From: Parafilimonas sp.
GTDB lineage: Bacteria; Bacteroidota; Bacteroidia; Chitinophagales; Chitinophagaceae
Direction: 5' to 3'
Length of the DNA stretch: 5,776 nt
NCBI GenBank assembly: GCA_023251275.1
Contig: JAHEZC010000203.1
Coordinates: 1-5,776 of the forward strand
The notes under the pieces were generated by a model that ran no database searches, was not told where the DNA came from, and saw nothing but the letters and a program-made list of their open reading frames with translations. Shown here piece by piece: positions 1 to 5,776 of this stretch. The position numbers and the translations under genes were made by a program. Each line of letters starts with the position of its first letter. Within the stretch, counting starts at the first letter, position 1.

Positions 1-2135
1 CAGACGACAGGCAATTGAATTACAAACTCACTTCCCTCACCTTCTTTACTTTCCACTTTTATTTCCCCTCCATGCGCTTTGATAATATCATAGCTCAAAC
101 TCAATCCCAATCCTGTTCCCTGTCCTGTGGGTTTGGTAGTAAAGAATGGTTGAAAGATTTTATCTGCAATTTTCTGAGGAACACCGGTGCCGTTATCTTT
201 TACACTAATCGAAATTTTATCACCCAACTTTTTTGTACTCACCGAAACTGTTGGTTCATAATTTTCTGATTGTTGTTTTTTCTTTTCATTCACCGTATAA
301 AACGCATTATTGATCAAATTCAAAATCACCCTTCCGATATCCTGTGGAACGATATTTATTTTTTCAATTGTGTTATCAAAATCTGTTTTCATTTCGGCAT
401 TGAAATCTTTTTCTTTTGCACGAAGTCCGTGGTAACTTAATCGCAAATATTCATTGCACAAAGCATTGATATCTGTTGGTTCTTTTTGCCCTGTACTTTT
501 TTGTGAATGTTGCAGCATGCCTTTTACAATATCACCTGCACGTTTGCCATGATGGTTTATTTTTTCTTCATTGTCTATCACATCATTTGCAATGGCTTTT
601 GCATCATCTAAATTACCCTGGTCCATTTCATCTTTCATTTCAACAAGCAATTCTTTATTCACTTCTGAAAAATTATTCACGAAGTTTAAAGGGTTTTGAA
701 TCTCGTGTGCAATGCCTGCGGTAAGCTCTCCAAGCGAAGCCATTTTTTCGGATTGTATTAATTGAGCTTGGGTGGATTTTAGTTCGTCAAGGGATCGCTT
801 TAAAGCGGCAGTCCGTTCACTGACTTGCTTTTCAAGTGTTTCATTTTGCAATGTAAGTATTTGCTGTTTTTCTTTTTCCTGAATTATTGTTTTTTGGGAA
901 AGGGTTTCTACTTCTTTAACCCTTTGCTGTAGTGAAAAACCTGTTCTTGCAAATTCCCCGGACACAAATAATGACAATCCGATAGAAGGTGTGATAAAAG
1001 CAATGGCAGTGAACAAATCGGATAATTGCCGGTTACCTGCTATAATCAGGAATATACCGCAAATAATAATGATGAAAAAAAGAATGCCCGTTATTACAAG
1101 AATCCATGCTCCTTGTCTGCCATTTCTTGAAGCCTTTATGTTTAAGCGTAAAAAATCGAGGACAGCTAGAGGAAAATAAAAATTGGAAAACAAATACCCC
1201 CAACTATTAATAAATAAAAGAGCTGGCACTATCAACAAACCATACAAGAGCAGCCCATAGTAAATCCATGACTTTTTTTGTTTATGAAGAATATAAGTTC
1301 CATTCAGCATAAACATTGCACCAGAAATATAAAAAATATTAACTACCAACAGCAGTGTATTTGAGAATGTAACAGTGACAGAGGTTCTCAACGCAATATT
1401 GTATATCAGCATCCCGAAAAACATACACAGGCAAAAAATGCCAAAATTCAGGTACTCTCTTTGTAACCGAAAAGCGAGGAAAAGGAAAAACAACAGCAAA
1501 CCCAGGGGTAAATAAATCGAAAGTTGTATTGCTCTTCGATTCTGATAACCGCCTTGCACGTTAATATAATCGATAAAAGCCCGGTTAACGTCTTTCAGTA
1601 CCACTTCCATAGAAGGGTGCCCAGTATTTATGTATCGGTTTTGAGGATTAAGAGAATACCTGATTGCCAGGGTTTGTATGGAATGATCCCCCAGCTTTAA
1701 ACTAAATGGCCTATTGAAAAATAAACAGGTTTGTTCTTCATTATAGTTTACACTAACCTTTCCAAAACGATAAATTAGCTTGCCATCCAGGTATATTTCT
1801 GCGGCCCCTCCAAAAGTTAAAACAATGGCAATGGTTTTGCTTTGCAATGAAGAATCGACTTGTAAACTGAGCCTTAGCCAAGCCATCCCGATTTTTTTTA
1901 TTTCTGGCAAACGATATAAGGGAAGTAATGGGTTTACAGATTGCCATGCCTTATCATTATATTCCGGATTTGCCCAATTTAAGCTATCCCCTGCATGAAA
2001 CTTCCAGCCTTTATCCAGCAATACTCCTTCTGCTGGCAAACTATCCAGATGAAAAAGTTTCACAGCCGTATCCTGCGAGAAGATTTTCCCGACTAATAAA
2101 AAAAGAAACACGCAAGAGCTAAAGAATATTTTCAT
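1..2135 (-). CDS. 7TM sensor histidine kinase, 3' end at window edge
   Basis: Seen: I read this frame codon by codon from the ATG at 2135 to the left edge and found no stop, giving 711 codons plus a final TG. Residues 1-20 form a signal peptide (MKIFFSSCVFLFLLVGKIFS, then QD). Residues about 40-140 look like a galactose-binding/jelly-roll ectodomain (GWKF, AWLRL, AEIYLDGKLIYRFG). Residues about 203-390 hold seven hydrophobic helices, followed by a coiled coil to about 465. The HisKA H-box is GELTAGIAHEIQNPLNF with His477. The HATPase domain has N-box Asn609/610, G1 DNGTGVP (647-653), F-box FQPFFTTKP and G2 GTGLGLSLS. There is no receiver domain. Family knowledge: an inner-membrane kinase of the 7TMR-DISM kind autophosphorylates on His and passes phosphate to a separate regulator, none of which is in view. 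Inference: TG is the start of TGA, because the two paralogous tails nearby stop at or one codon from this point. The ligand is unknown. The start follows 15 bp after an upstream stop, with A-rich DNA before it. Confidence 0.93.
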   Translation of the reverse strand, partial: MKIFFSSCVFLFLLVGKIFSQDTAVKLFHLDSLPAEGVLLDKGWKFHAGDSLNWANPEYNDKAWQSVNPLLPLYRLPEIKKIGMAWLRLSLQVDSSLQSKTIAIVLTFGGAAEIYLDGKLIYRFGKVSVNYNEEQTCLFFNRPFSLKLGDHSIQTLAIRYSLNPQNRYINTGHPSMEVVLKDVNRAFIDYINVQGGYQNRRAIQLSIYLPLGLLLFFLFLAFRLQREYLNFGIFCLCMFFGMLIYNIALRTSVTVTFSNTLLLVVNIFYISGAMFMLNGTYILHKQKKSWIYYGLLLYGLLIVPALLFINSWGYLFSNFYFPLAVLDFLRLNIKASRNGRQGAWILVITGILFFIIIICGIFLIIAGNRQLSDLFTAIAFITPSIGLSLFVSGEFARTGFSLQQRVKEVETLSQKTIIQEKEKQQILTLQNETLEKQVSERTAALKRSLDELKSTQAQLIQSEKMASLGELTAGIAHEIQNPLNFVNNFSEVNKELLVEMKDEMDQGNLDDAKAIANDVIDNEEKINHHGKRAGDIVKGMLQHSQKSTGQKEPTDINALCNEYLRLSYHGLRAKEKDFNAEMKTDFDNTIEKINIVPQDIGRVILNLINNAFYTVNEKKKQQSENYEPTVSVSTKKLGDKISISVKDNGTGVPQKIADKIFQPFFTTKPTGQGTGLGLSLSYDIIKAHGGEIKVESKEGEGSEFVIQLPVV

Positions 2136-2150
2136 TTACTTTTAATTTTC

Positions 2151-2309
2151 TTAGCAAGGCAACAAAATAATAAACTCCGCACCATTTCCTTCTTTTGATT
2201 CTACTTTCAATTCACCACCATGTGATTTGATAATATCATAAGCCAATGATAATCCCAACCCTGTTCCTTGTCTTGTTGGTTTTGTAGTAAAGAATGGCTG
2301 AAAGATTTT
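2151..2309 (-). pseudogene. Orphan histidine-kinase C-terminal tail (copy 2)
   Basis: This 52-codon segment plus TAA encodes the end of a HATPase domain: [48 protein letters not shown]. It matches the C-terminus of the adjacent full kinase at 43 of 52 residues by my alignment. There is no in-frame ATG; the frame is open only a few codons further up before TGA, and it is not the frame of the ATPase that ends 17 bp upstream. It lacks the H-box, N-box and G1, so it cannot be a kinase. I read it as the 3' remnant of a paralogous kinase gene that once preceded the kinase at 2135 with 15 bp spacing. The reading frame and the G2 motif are undamaged, so either the loss is fairly recent or the DNA has another role. 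Confidence 0.85.
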
Positions 2310-2326
2310 ATGTATTGCTTTCAAAG

Positions 2327-3481
2327 CTATATGTTTTCAACCTCCATCCATGGCACAATACCCATTCTTTCGTTTATTGTTTCATTAAGGGCTCCGCCAT
2401 ATATTAAAACAGAATGGCCGAACGGTTGGTTTTTTTGCCAGAACCGCAAGCCGTGCAGCATCGCATTGTTAACTCTTACTGCTGATTTTATTTCAATAGC
2501 CAGGGGCTCGCCTTCCCGTTCTGTAATCAAGTCCACTTCGTTACCAATATTGTCTCTGAAATAATACATGCCTTCATTTTCTCCGGCATTAAATCTGTTT
2601 TTTTTAATTTCTGAAATCATCCAGTTTTCAAATAGGGAACCATAAGTCCGGTGTTTCTTCAGAGCCGATAGGCTTTTCACACCCAACAGGTGGCAAAGCA
2701 GGCCGGTATCGTAAAAATACAGCTTGGGGCTTTTCACAATCCGTTTGCTTAAATTGTTATGCCAGGGCTGCAGGAGGTAAATGATATAGCTGTTTTCCAG
2801 CAGACCCAACCAGGCTAAAATCGTTTTTGTATCTACACCGGTTTGCCCTGCAAGCCTATCGCGGTTAAGGATTTGTCCCGCATAATGGGCACATAAATAC
2901 ACGAAACGTGTAAATACTGCAAGATTGGAAATATTCCGCAGCAACCTTACATCCCGCTGCACATAAGTTTGCACATAACTTTTCATCCATGTATCGGGCA
3001 TGAGCTTTTCATTCCATATTTCGGGATAACCACCGGTAAGTATATGCTTATCTATATTATTCTCATCGAGTTTTGCCTGTACCAATTCTGCATAGCTGAA
3101 TGGCAGTAGTGTAAGATAGGCGGCCCTGCCGGCCAACGATTGAGATATTTGTTCCTGTAACAAAAAATTATTGGAGCCTGTGAGTATGTATTGCCCACGG
3201 GTGCGGTTATTGTCTAGTATTTCCTGAAGGTAGCGGAAAATATGAGGTACTCTCTGCACTTCATCGAAAACTGCCCCGCTCTTATATTGCTGCAAAAACA
3301 GGTGCGGGTTTTGTTCAGCTTCATGCTGAACAGAAGGATCCTCAAAATTGACATAAGGTTTGCTTTTCGACAGTTGCCGCGCAAGCGTGGTTTTGCCGCT
3401 TTGCCGTGGACCTGTAATACACAAAGCCCTGAATTGAGTAAGGGCATGCCTGGCTTGCGGAAGGATAAGGCGGGGAATCAT
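2327..3481 (-). CDS. AAA ATPase, AAA_14/DUF4143 family
   Basis: Seen: 384 aa, a normal length for the family. The N-terminal P-loop domain has Walker [10 protein letters not shown] (24-32), Walker B AVFDEVQ (70-76, Asp73-Glu74) and a sensor-1-like ILTGSNN (99-105). The middle holds a winged-helix-like stretch (about 205-240, [19 protein letters not shown]). The C-terminal part has [12 protein letters not shown] (256-267), [12 protein letters not shown] (281-292), then NEVDLI (314-319, Asp317) and AIEIKSA (328-334, Glu330 and Lys332), the PD-(D/E)XK-like signature of DUF4143. Known: these proteins are widespread in Bacteroidota, spirochaetes and archaea, often multicopy, and mostly of unknown function; the ATPase core resembles STAND/Orc-like ATPases. 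No signal peptide or TM, so cytoplasmic. The start at 3481 puts the P-loop at residue 24, as is usual. The gene is richer in GC than its neighbours (50-55% in two 60-base rows I counted, against 30-33% in kinase and cyclase rows) and is flanked by two kinase-tail scars, suggesting acquisition. Biological role unknown. Confidence 0.92.
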   Translation of the reverse strand: MIPRLILPQARHALTQFRALCITGPRQSGKTTLARQLSKSKPYVNFEDPSVQHEAEQNPHLFLQQYKSGAVFDEVQRVPHIFRYLQEILDNNRTRGQYILTGSNNFLLQEQISQSLAGRAAYLTLLPFSYAELVQAKLDENNIDKHILTGGYPEIWNEKLMPDTWMKSYVQTYVQRDVRLLRNISNLAVFTRFVYLCAHYAGQILNRDRLAGQTGVDTKTILAWLGLLENSYIIYLLQPWHNNLSKRIVKSPKLYFYDTGLLCHLLGVKSLSALKKHRTYGSLFENWMISEIKKNRFNAGENEGMYYFRDNIGNEVDLITEREGEPLAIEIKSAVRVNNAMLHGLRFWQKNQPFGHSVLIYGGALNETINERMGIVPWMEVENI

Positions 3482-3540
3482 TCAATTCCATTTTTGTAAA
3501 AATATGTAAAATATGGAATTCAATTCCATATTTGTATAAA
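3481..3540. repeat. Imperfect 22-bp direct repeat, 38-bp period
   Basis: Positions 3481-3502 and 3519-3540 match at 20 of 22 bases; the core TTCAATTCCAT is identical. The first copy touches the ATPase start codon. The result is three GGAATT-type half-sites in the leader (3484-3491, 3513-3520, 3522-3529), two in one orientation and one in the other. The middle half-site can pair with either neighbour. Such clustering upstream of an autonomous gene is typical of an operator array or an attenuating leader, but the function is inference. Confidence 0.55.
3509..3533. promoter_or_regulatory. 12-bp perfect inverted repeat upstream of the ATPase
   Basis: AAATATGGAATT (3509-3520) and AATTCCATATTT (3522-3533) are perfect reverse complements around a single C at 3521. 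The centre lies 40 bp upstream of the ATPase ATG. A one-base centre cannot form a tight RNA loop without opening a few pairs, so it may be a dimeric repressor operator or, in RNA, the stem of a hairpin. I could not place a convincing Bacteroidota promoter (TTTG/TAnnTTTG) around it. Confidence 0.6.
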
Positions 3541-3549
3541 AATACAAAT
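3530..3549. repeat. 8-bp AT-only hairpin, loop AAAA
   Basis: ATTTGTAT (3530-3537) and ATACAAAT (3542-3549) are perfect reverse complements around AAAA. The element shares 4 bp with the right arm of the larger inverted repeat, so in a transcript the two stems would compete. It is too AT-rich and lacks a following U tract in the minus direction, so it is not a convincing terminator. Confidence 0.5.
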
Positions 3550-3582
3550 CCGGAATTTAGAGATAGTGCTGTGCAATCTGAA

Positions 3583-3729
3583 TTACACCAAAGATAAAAA
3601 GATAATAAATTCACTTCCTTCACCTTCCTTTGTCTTCACCTTTATTTCACCACCATGCGCTTTTACAATATCATAACTCAGCGATAATCCTAATCCTGTT
3701 CCCTGACCTGTAGGTTTGGTAGTAAATAA
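3583..3729 (-). pseudogene. Orphan histidine-kinase C-terminal tail (copy 3)
   Basis: A 48-codon segment plus TAA encodes [20 protein letters not shown], then [11 protein letters not shown] and [12 protein letters not shown]. It matches the C-terminus of the full kinase at 40 of 48 residues, and at 99 of 120 bases over the best block. It ends at exactly the codon where the full kinase shows TG, supporting a stop there. There is no ATG; an in-frame TAA lies about a dozen codons upstream of the FTTKP motif. Everything upstream of the F-box, including H-box, N-box and G1, is absent, because the cyclase gene ends only 58 bp away. It is a 3' scar of a kinase gene. The terminal LP of the family is LS here, a possible early sign of decay. 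Confidence 0.85.
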
Positions 3730-3787
3730 TGCTACATATCTTATCAAATATTTTTAAGAATGCAAAGGGAAATAGCGAGAGGTACTT
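3730..3787. other. Spacer between cyclase stop and kinase-tail scar
   Basis: This 58-bp AT-rich spacer has no ORF and no GC-rich stem with a T tract, so I see no terminator for the cyclase. It holds the breakpoint at which homology to kinase genes stops. Confidence 0.5.
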
Positions 3788-5614
3788 TCAATTTAAATCT
3801 TCCACAAAATACATATCAATCTCTCCTTTATTCTTTGCCTGTATTTTTCCCCTGTATGTACAATCAAATTTATCCTTTACAAATTTATAAGTTACGCCGC
3901 TGATGTTTACTTTTCCTTCTCCGCCTGATGATTCCATCCGGCTTGCAATATTCACAGTATCGCCCCAGATATCGTAAGCAAATTTTTTAATACCTACAAT
4001 TCCAGCTACAACAGGTCCTGTATGAAGACCGATTCTTATCTCAAAGAAAATCTTTCCTTCTACTTCTCTTTTTTGTTTTTCAGCCAGCATAAAATCACGT
4101 ATCTCAATTGCTGCTTTTATTGCGTCTTCAGCATTCGTTGTGTTTTCAACCGGCAAACCACCGGCGCACATATAGCTGTCACCAATGGTTTTTATTTTTT
4201 CAATACCATATTTGGTAATGATGTTATCGAAAGCGCTGTAGCAATAATTGATCTCGTTCACAAGTTCCTGTGCGCTTAATTGTTCGCTCATCAAAGTAAA
4301 ATTTTTAAAATCGGTGAACAGCACCGTTACTTCCTCAAAGCCCTTCGCTTTAGCTGTTCCGGTGGCTTTAAGCTCTTCAGCAGTTTCAGCAGGAAGAATA
4401 TTGAGGAGTAATTCATCGCTTCGTCTTTTTTCTTCAAAAATAATCTTGTTCGCCTTTTTTTGCTGCTGATTGTTCCGGTAAAGAATAAATGCCAATAAAA
4501 GAGCTACACCAAGAAAGGCCAGTAAGGAATAGATTTTAATTTTAGTTTGATATGCAACTTTATCGGCAGCTAATTCCTGTTGAATTTTATCCTGTCTTCT
4601 TTCTTCTTTGAATGTTAGATTTTGTACTTCTCTTATTTTATCTGCACCTGTAACACTATCTCTTGCTGCCACCGAAAGATCATTATAAAATAAAGCTTTT
4701 GCATAAGCACCCTGCTTTTTATATACTGTGCGCAATAGTAATGCGGCATCTCTCATTGTATTAAAGCCTTTTAATTTTTCTGCACCTTCATAAGCTTGTA
4801 AAGCATATTGAATTGCTGAGTCAGGTTTATTTGTTTTATAGAAATTGGCAATTGCCAGTTGGCTTTCCTGCAGAGGAACAGGAAAATTTACTTCAATTGC
4901 TTTGGCAAGTGCCAGGTGATAAAAATGCAGTGCTTCATCCGGCTTATTTAACCTGCTGTTTATGGTGCCTAATAAATTGCATATCTGGCAAAAGAAATAA
5001 GGCTCCGTGCTCTTCAAAACTCTTTGATAGCTCATTTGACCATAATAAAAAGCAGAATCTAACAGGTTCATCTTTTCGAAAATGATTCCCATTTTCATTG
5101 GACCGGCAATATCACCGACAGGATCAAAGGGCAAAGTTTTATCTTTTACACCTTGTTCATAAGTAAAAAAAGATTTGCGTGCATAGCTTATTGCATTTGT
5201 ATAGTCGCCTTGAGCTTCATAATTCTGACTAATAAAAGCCAAAGCCATACTGGGATCGGATTTAGTTTCTTCTTTATAACGCAATACCTGCTGCAGCATT
5301 TCTATTGCTTTGGCAGATTCACCAATTCCGCTATATGTAAAAGAAAGAGCAATCAAAACATTCATCATTCTCTCTTTATCTTTCAATTGCTTTGCTGTTT
5401 CCAACGCATCATTAAAATGCTGAGTAGATTTATTTACATTAACTGATGCATTAGCCAAACCTAACTGATAAAACAGTTCATATTTTGTACTGTCATCTTT
5501 TGTATTGGATAGTAATTGTGTAAGGCTATCTATTGTATGTGGTGTTGGATTGTATTGACTTATGGAAGATAAACTCCATATAAAAAAAAACAGGAATAAA
5601 AAAGATTTTTTCAT
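3788..5614 (-). CDS. TPR-containing membrane adenylate cyclase (class III)
   Basis: Role: converts ATP to cAMP; the catalytic domain faces the cytoplasm and the TPR part lies in the periplasm. Seen: 608 aa. Residues 1-20 are a signal peptide (MKKSFLFLFFFIWSLSSISQ). About six TPR-like helical pairs span 45-320, for example ALAFISQNYEAQGDYTNAIS and LLGTINSRLNKPDEALHFYH. One TM helix is at 361-379. A linker with LLLNILPAETAEELKATG (402-419) leads into the class III domain. Both metal aspartates are present (Asp435 in VLFTDFKNFT; Asp479 in IGDSYM). The adenine-selecting Lys475 (KIKTIG) and Asp548 (AYDIWG) and the transition-state Asn555 and Arg559 (VNIASRM) are also present, so an active homodimeric adenylate rather than guanylate cyclase is expected. 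The gene starts 8 bp after the stop of the outer-membrane protein, so they probably form one operon. The signal sensed by the TPR domain is unknown. Confidence 0.94.
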   Translation of the reverse strand: MKKSFLFLFFFIWSLSSISQYNPTPHTIDSLTQLLSNTKDDSTKYELFYQLGLANASVNVNKSTQHFNDALETAKQLKDKERMMNVLIALSFTYSGIGESAKAIEMLQQVLRYKEETKSDPSMALAFISQNYEAQGDYTNAISYARKSFFTYEQGVKDKTLPFDPVGDIAGPMKMGIIFEKMNLLDSAFYYGQMSYQRVLKSTEPYFFCQICNLLGTINSRLNKPDEALHFYHLALAKAIEVNFPVPLQESQLAIANFYKTNKPDSAIQYALQAYEGAEKLKGFNTMRDAALLLRTVYKKQGAYAKALFYNDLSVAARDSVTGADKIREVQNLTFKEERRQDKIQQELAADKVAYQTKIKIYSLLAFLGVALLLAFILYRNNQQQKKANKIIFEEKRRSDELLLNILPAETAEELKATGTAKAKGFEEVTVLFTDFKNFTLMSEQLSAQELVNEINYCYSAFDNIITKYGIEKIKTIGDSYMCAGGLPVENTTNAEDAIKAAIEIRDFMLAEKQKREVEGKIFFEIRIGLHTGPVVAGIVGIKKFAYDIWGDTVNIASRMESSGGEGKVNISGVTYKFVKDKFDCTYRGKIQAKNKGEIDMYFVEDLN

Positions 5615-5622
5615 TTGCTATT

Positions 5623-5776
5623 TTAAAATTTAACCGACAAGGTTAAAAAATAAGATCTCGGTTGAATAGCTATTGTAAAATAATTAGCATCCGGATTAGC
5701 TATTCTTTTATCAGGTGTGAATTGTTGCGTATTAAATGTAGAGAAAAATGCAAACCCGCCAGTGATTGGTGCTGTC
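5623..5776 (-). CDS. C-terminus of outer-membrane beta-barrel protein (partial)
   Basis: Seen: an open frame enters from the right edge and ends at TAA (5625-5623), giving the last 50 residues. The end is amphipathic and alternating, with NYFTIAIQPRSYFLTLSVKF and a terminal Phe, the usual closing strand and BAM signal of an outer-membrane barrel. The preceding TGGFAFFSTFNTQQF followed by the Pro/Asn/Asp-rich PDKRIANPDAN looks like a strand and a surface loop. Inference: the PRS-Y-F-L-T-L-S-V-K-F ending resembles TonB-dependent receptors of Bacteroidota, but other barrels end similarly, so the subfamily is uncertain. Only 8 bp separate it from the cyclase start, suggesting co-transcription. 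Confidence 0.7.
   Translation of the reverse strand, partial: TAPITGGFAFFSTFNTQQFTPDKRIANPDANYFTIAIQPRSYFLTLSVKF

Noticed and set aside
15..1179. Several short plus-strand open frames (15-269, 476-724, 991-1179)
   Set aside because: All are antisense shadows of the uninterrupted kinase frame on the minus strand, and their products show no domain signs.
2136..2330. A Bacteroidota-type promoter (TAnnTTTG) for the kinase inside the tail scar
   Set aside because: I found only near matches such as TATTTTG, one base short of the consensus spacing, and no matching -33 TTTG at the right distance.
2268..2564. A 98-codon plus-strand open frame
   Set aside because: It is antisense to the kinase-tail scar and the ATPase C-terminus, whose motifs are recognisable on the minus strand.
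3530..3549. Intrinsic terminator for the cyclase operon
   Set aside because: The stem is only A and T apart from one G-C pair, and no U tract follows it in the minus direction.
3342..3623. A 93-codon minus-strand open frame overlapping the ATPase start and the leader
   Set aside because: It runs through the repeat-rich leader and then out of frame across the P-loop region of the ATPase; its product is low complexity with no family resemblance. The ATPase frame is clearly the coding one.
2151..3729. A composite transposon with the two kinase tails as terminal direct repeats
   Set aside because: The tails are only about 77% identical to each other, each ends at a natural gene stop, and there is no transposase or short target duplication that I can see.

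Overview
The window looks like a Bacteroidota chromosome, probably Chitinophagaceae or a near relative. The basis is AT-rich coding DNA, A-rich sequence instead of clear Shine-Dalgarno sites before starts, an outer-membrane barrel ending in Phe, a TPR adenylate cyclase and a 7TM sensor histidine kinase with a very Bacteroidota-like C-terminus. The lineage is inferred from style, not from a marker gene. Every gene I can support is on the minus strand, so transcription runs from the right edge to the left.

Layout in transcription order: (1) the last 50 codons of a probable outer-membrane beta-barrel protein, perhaps a TonB-dependent receptor (5776-5623); (2) after 8 bp, a complete secreted/TPR/TM/class III adenylate cyclase of 608 aa (5614-3788); (3) a 48-codon orphan C-terminal tail of a histidine kinase (3729-3583); (4) a 100-bp AT-rich leader with overlapping inverted and direct repeats; (5) a 384-aa AAA ATPase of the AAA_14/DUF4143 type with a PD-(D/E)XK-like C-terminus (3481-2327), visibly richer in GC than its neighbours; (6) a second orphan histidine-kinase tail of 52 codons (2309-2151); (7) after 15 bp, a sensor histidine kinase of at least 711 codons with signal peptide, jelly-roll-like ectodomain, seven TM helices, coiled coil, HisKA and HATPase (2135 to the left edge). 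The kinase is open in frame for its whole length; its stop probably uses the first base outside the window.

The cyclase (cAMP) and kinase (phosphorelay) are both envelope-anchored signalling proteins. The most unusual point is that the same stretch of kinase C-terminus occurs three times, once in a full gene and twice as scars. Both scars are cut at almost the same codon, next to the F-box FQPFFTTKP motif, and they flank the ATPase gene. This suggests repeated replacement of kinase genes or domains at one spot, with the ATPase as a likely later arrival. No tRNA, rRNA, CRISPR array or transposase was seen.
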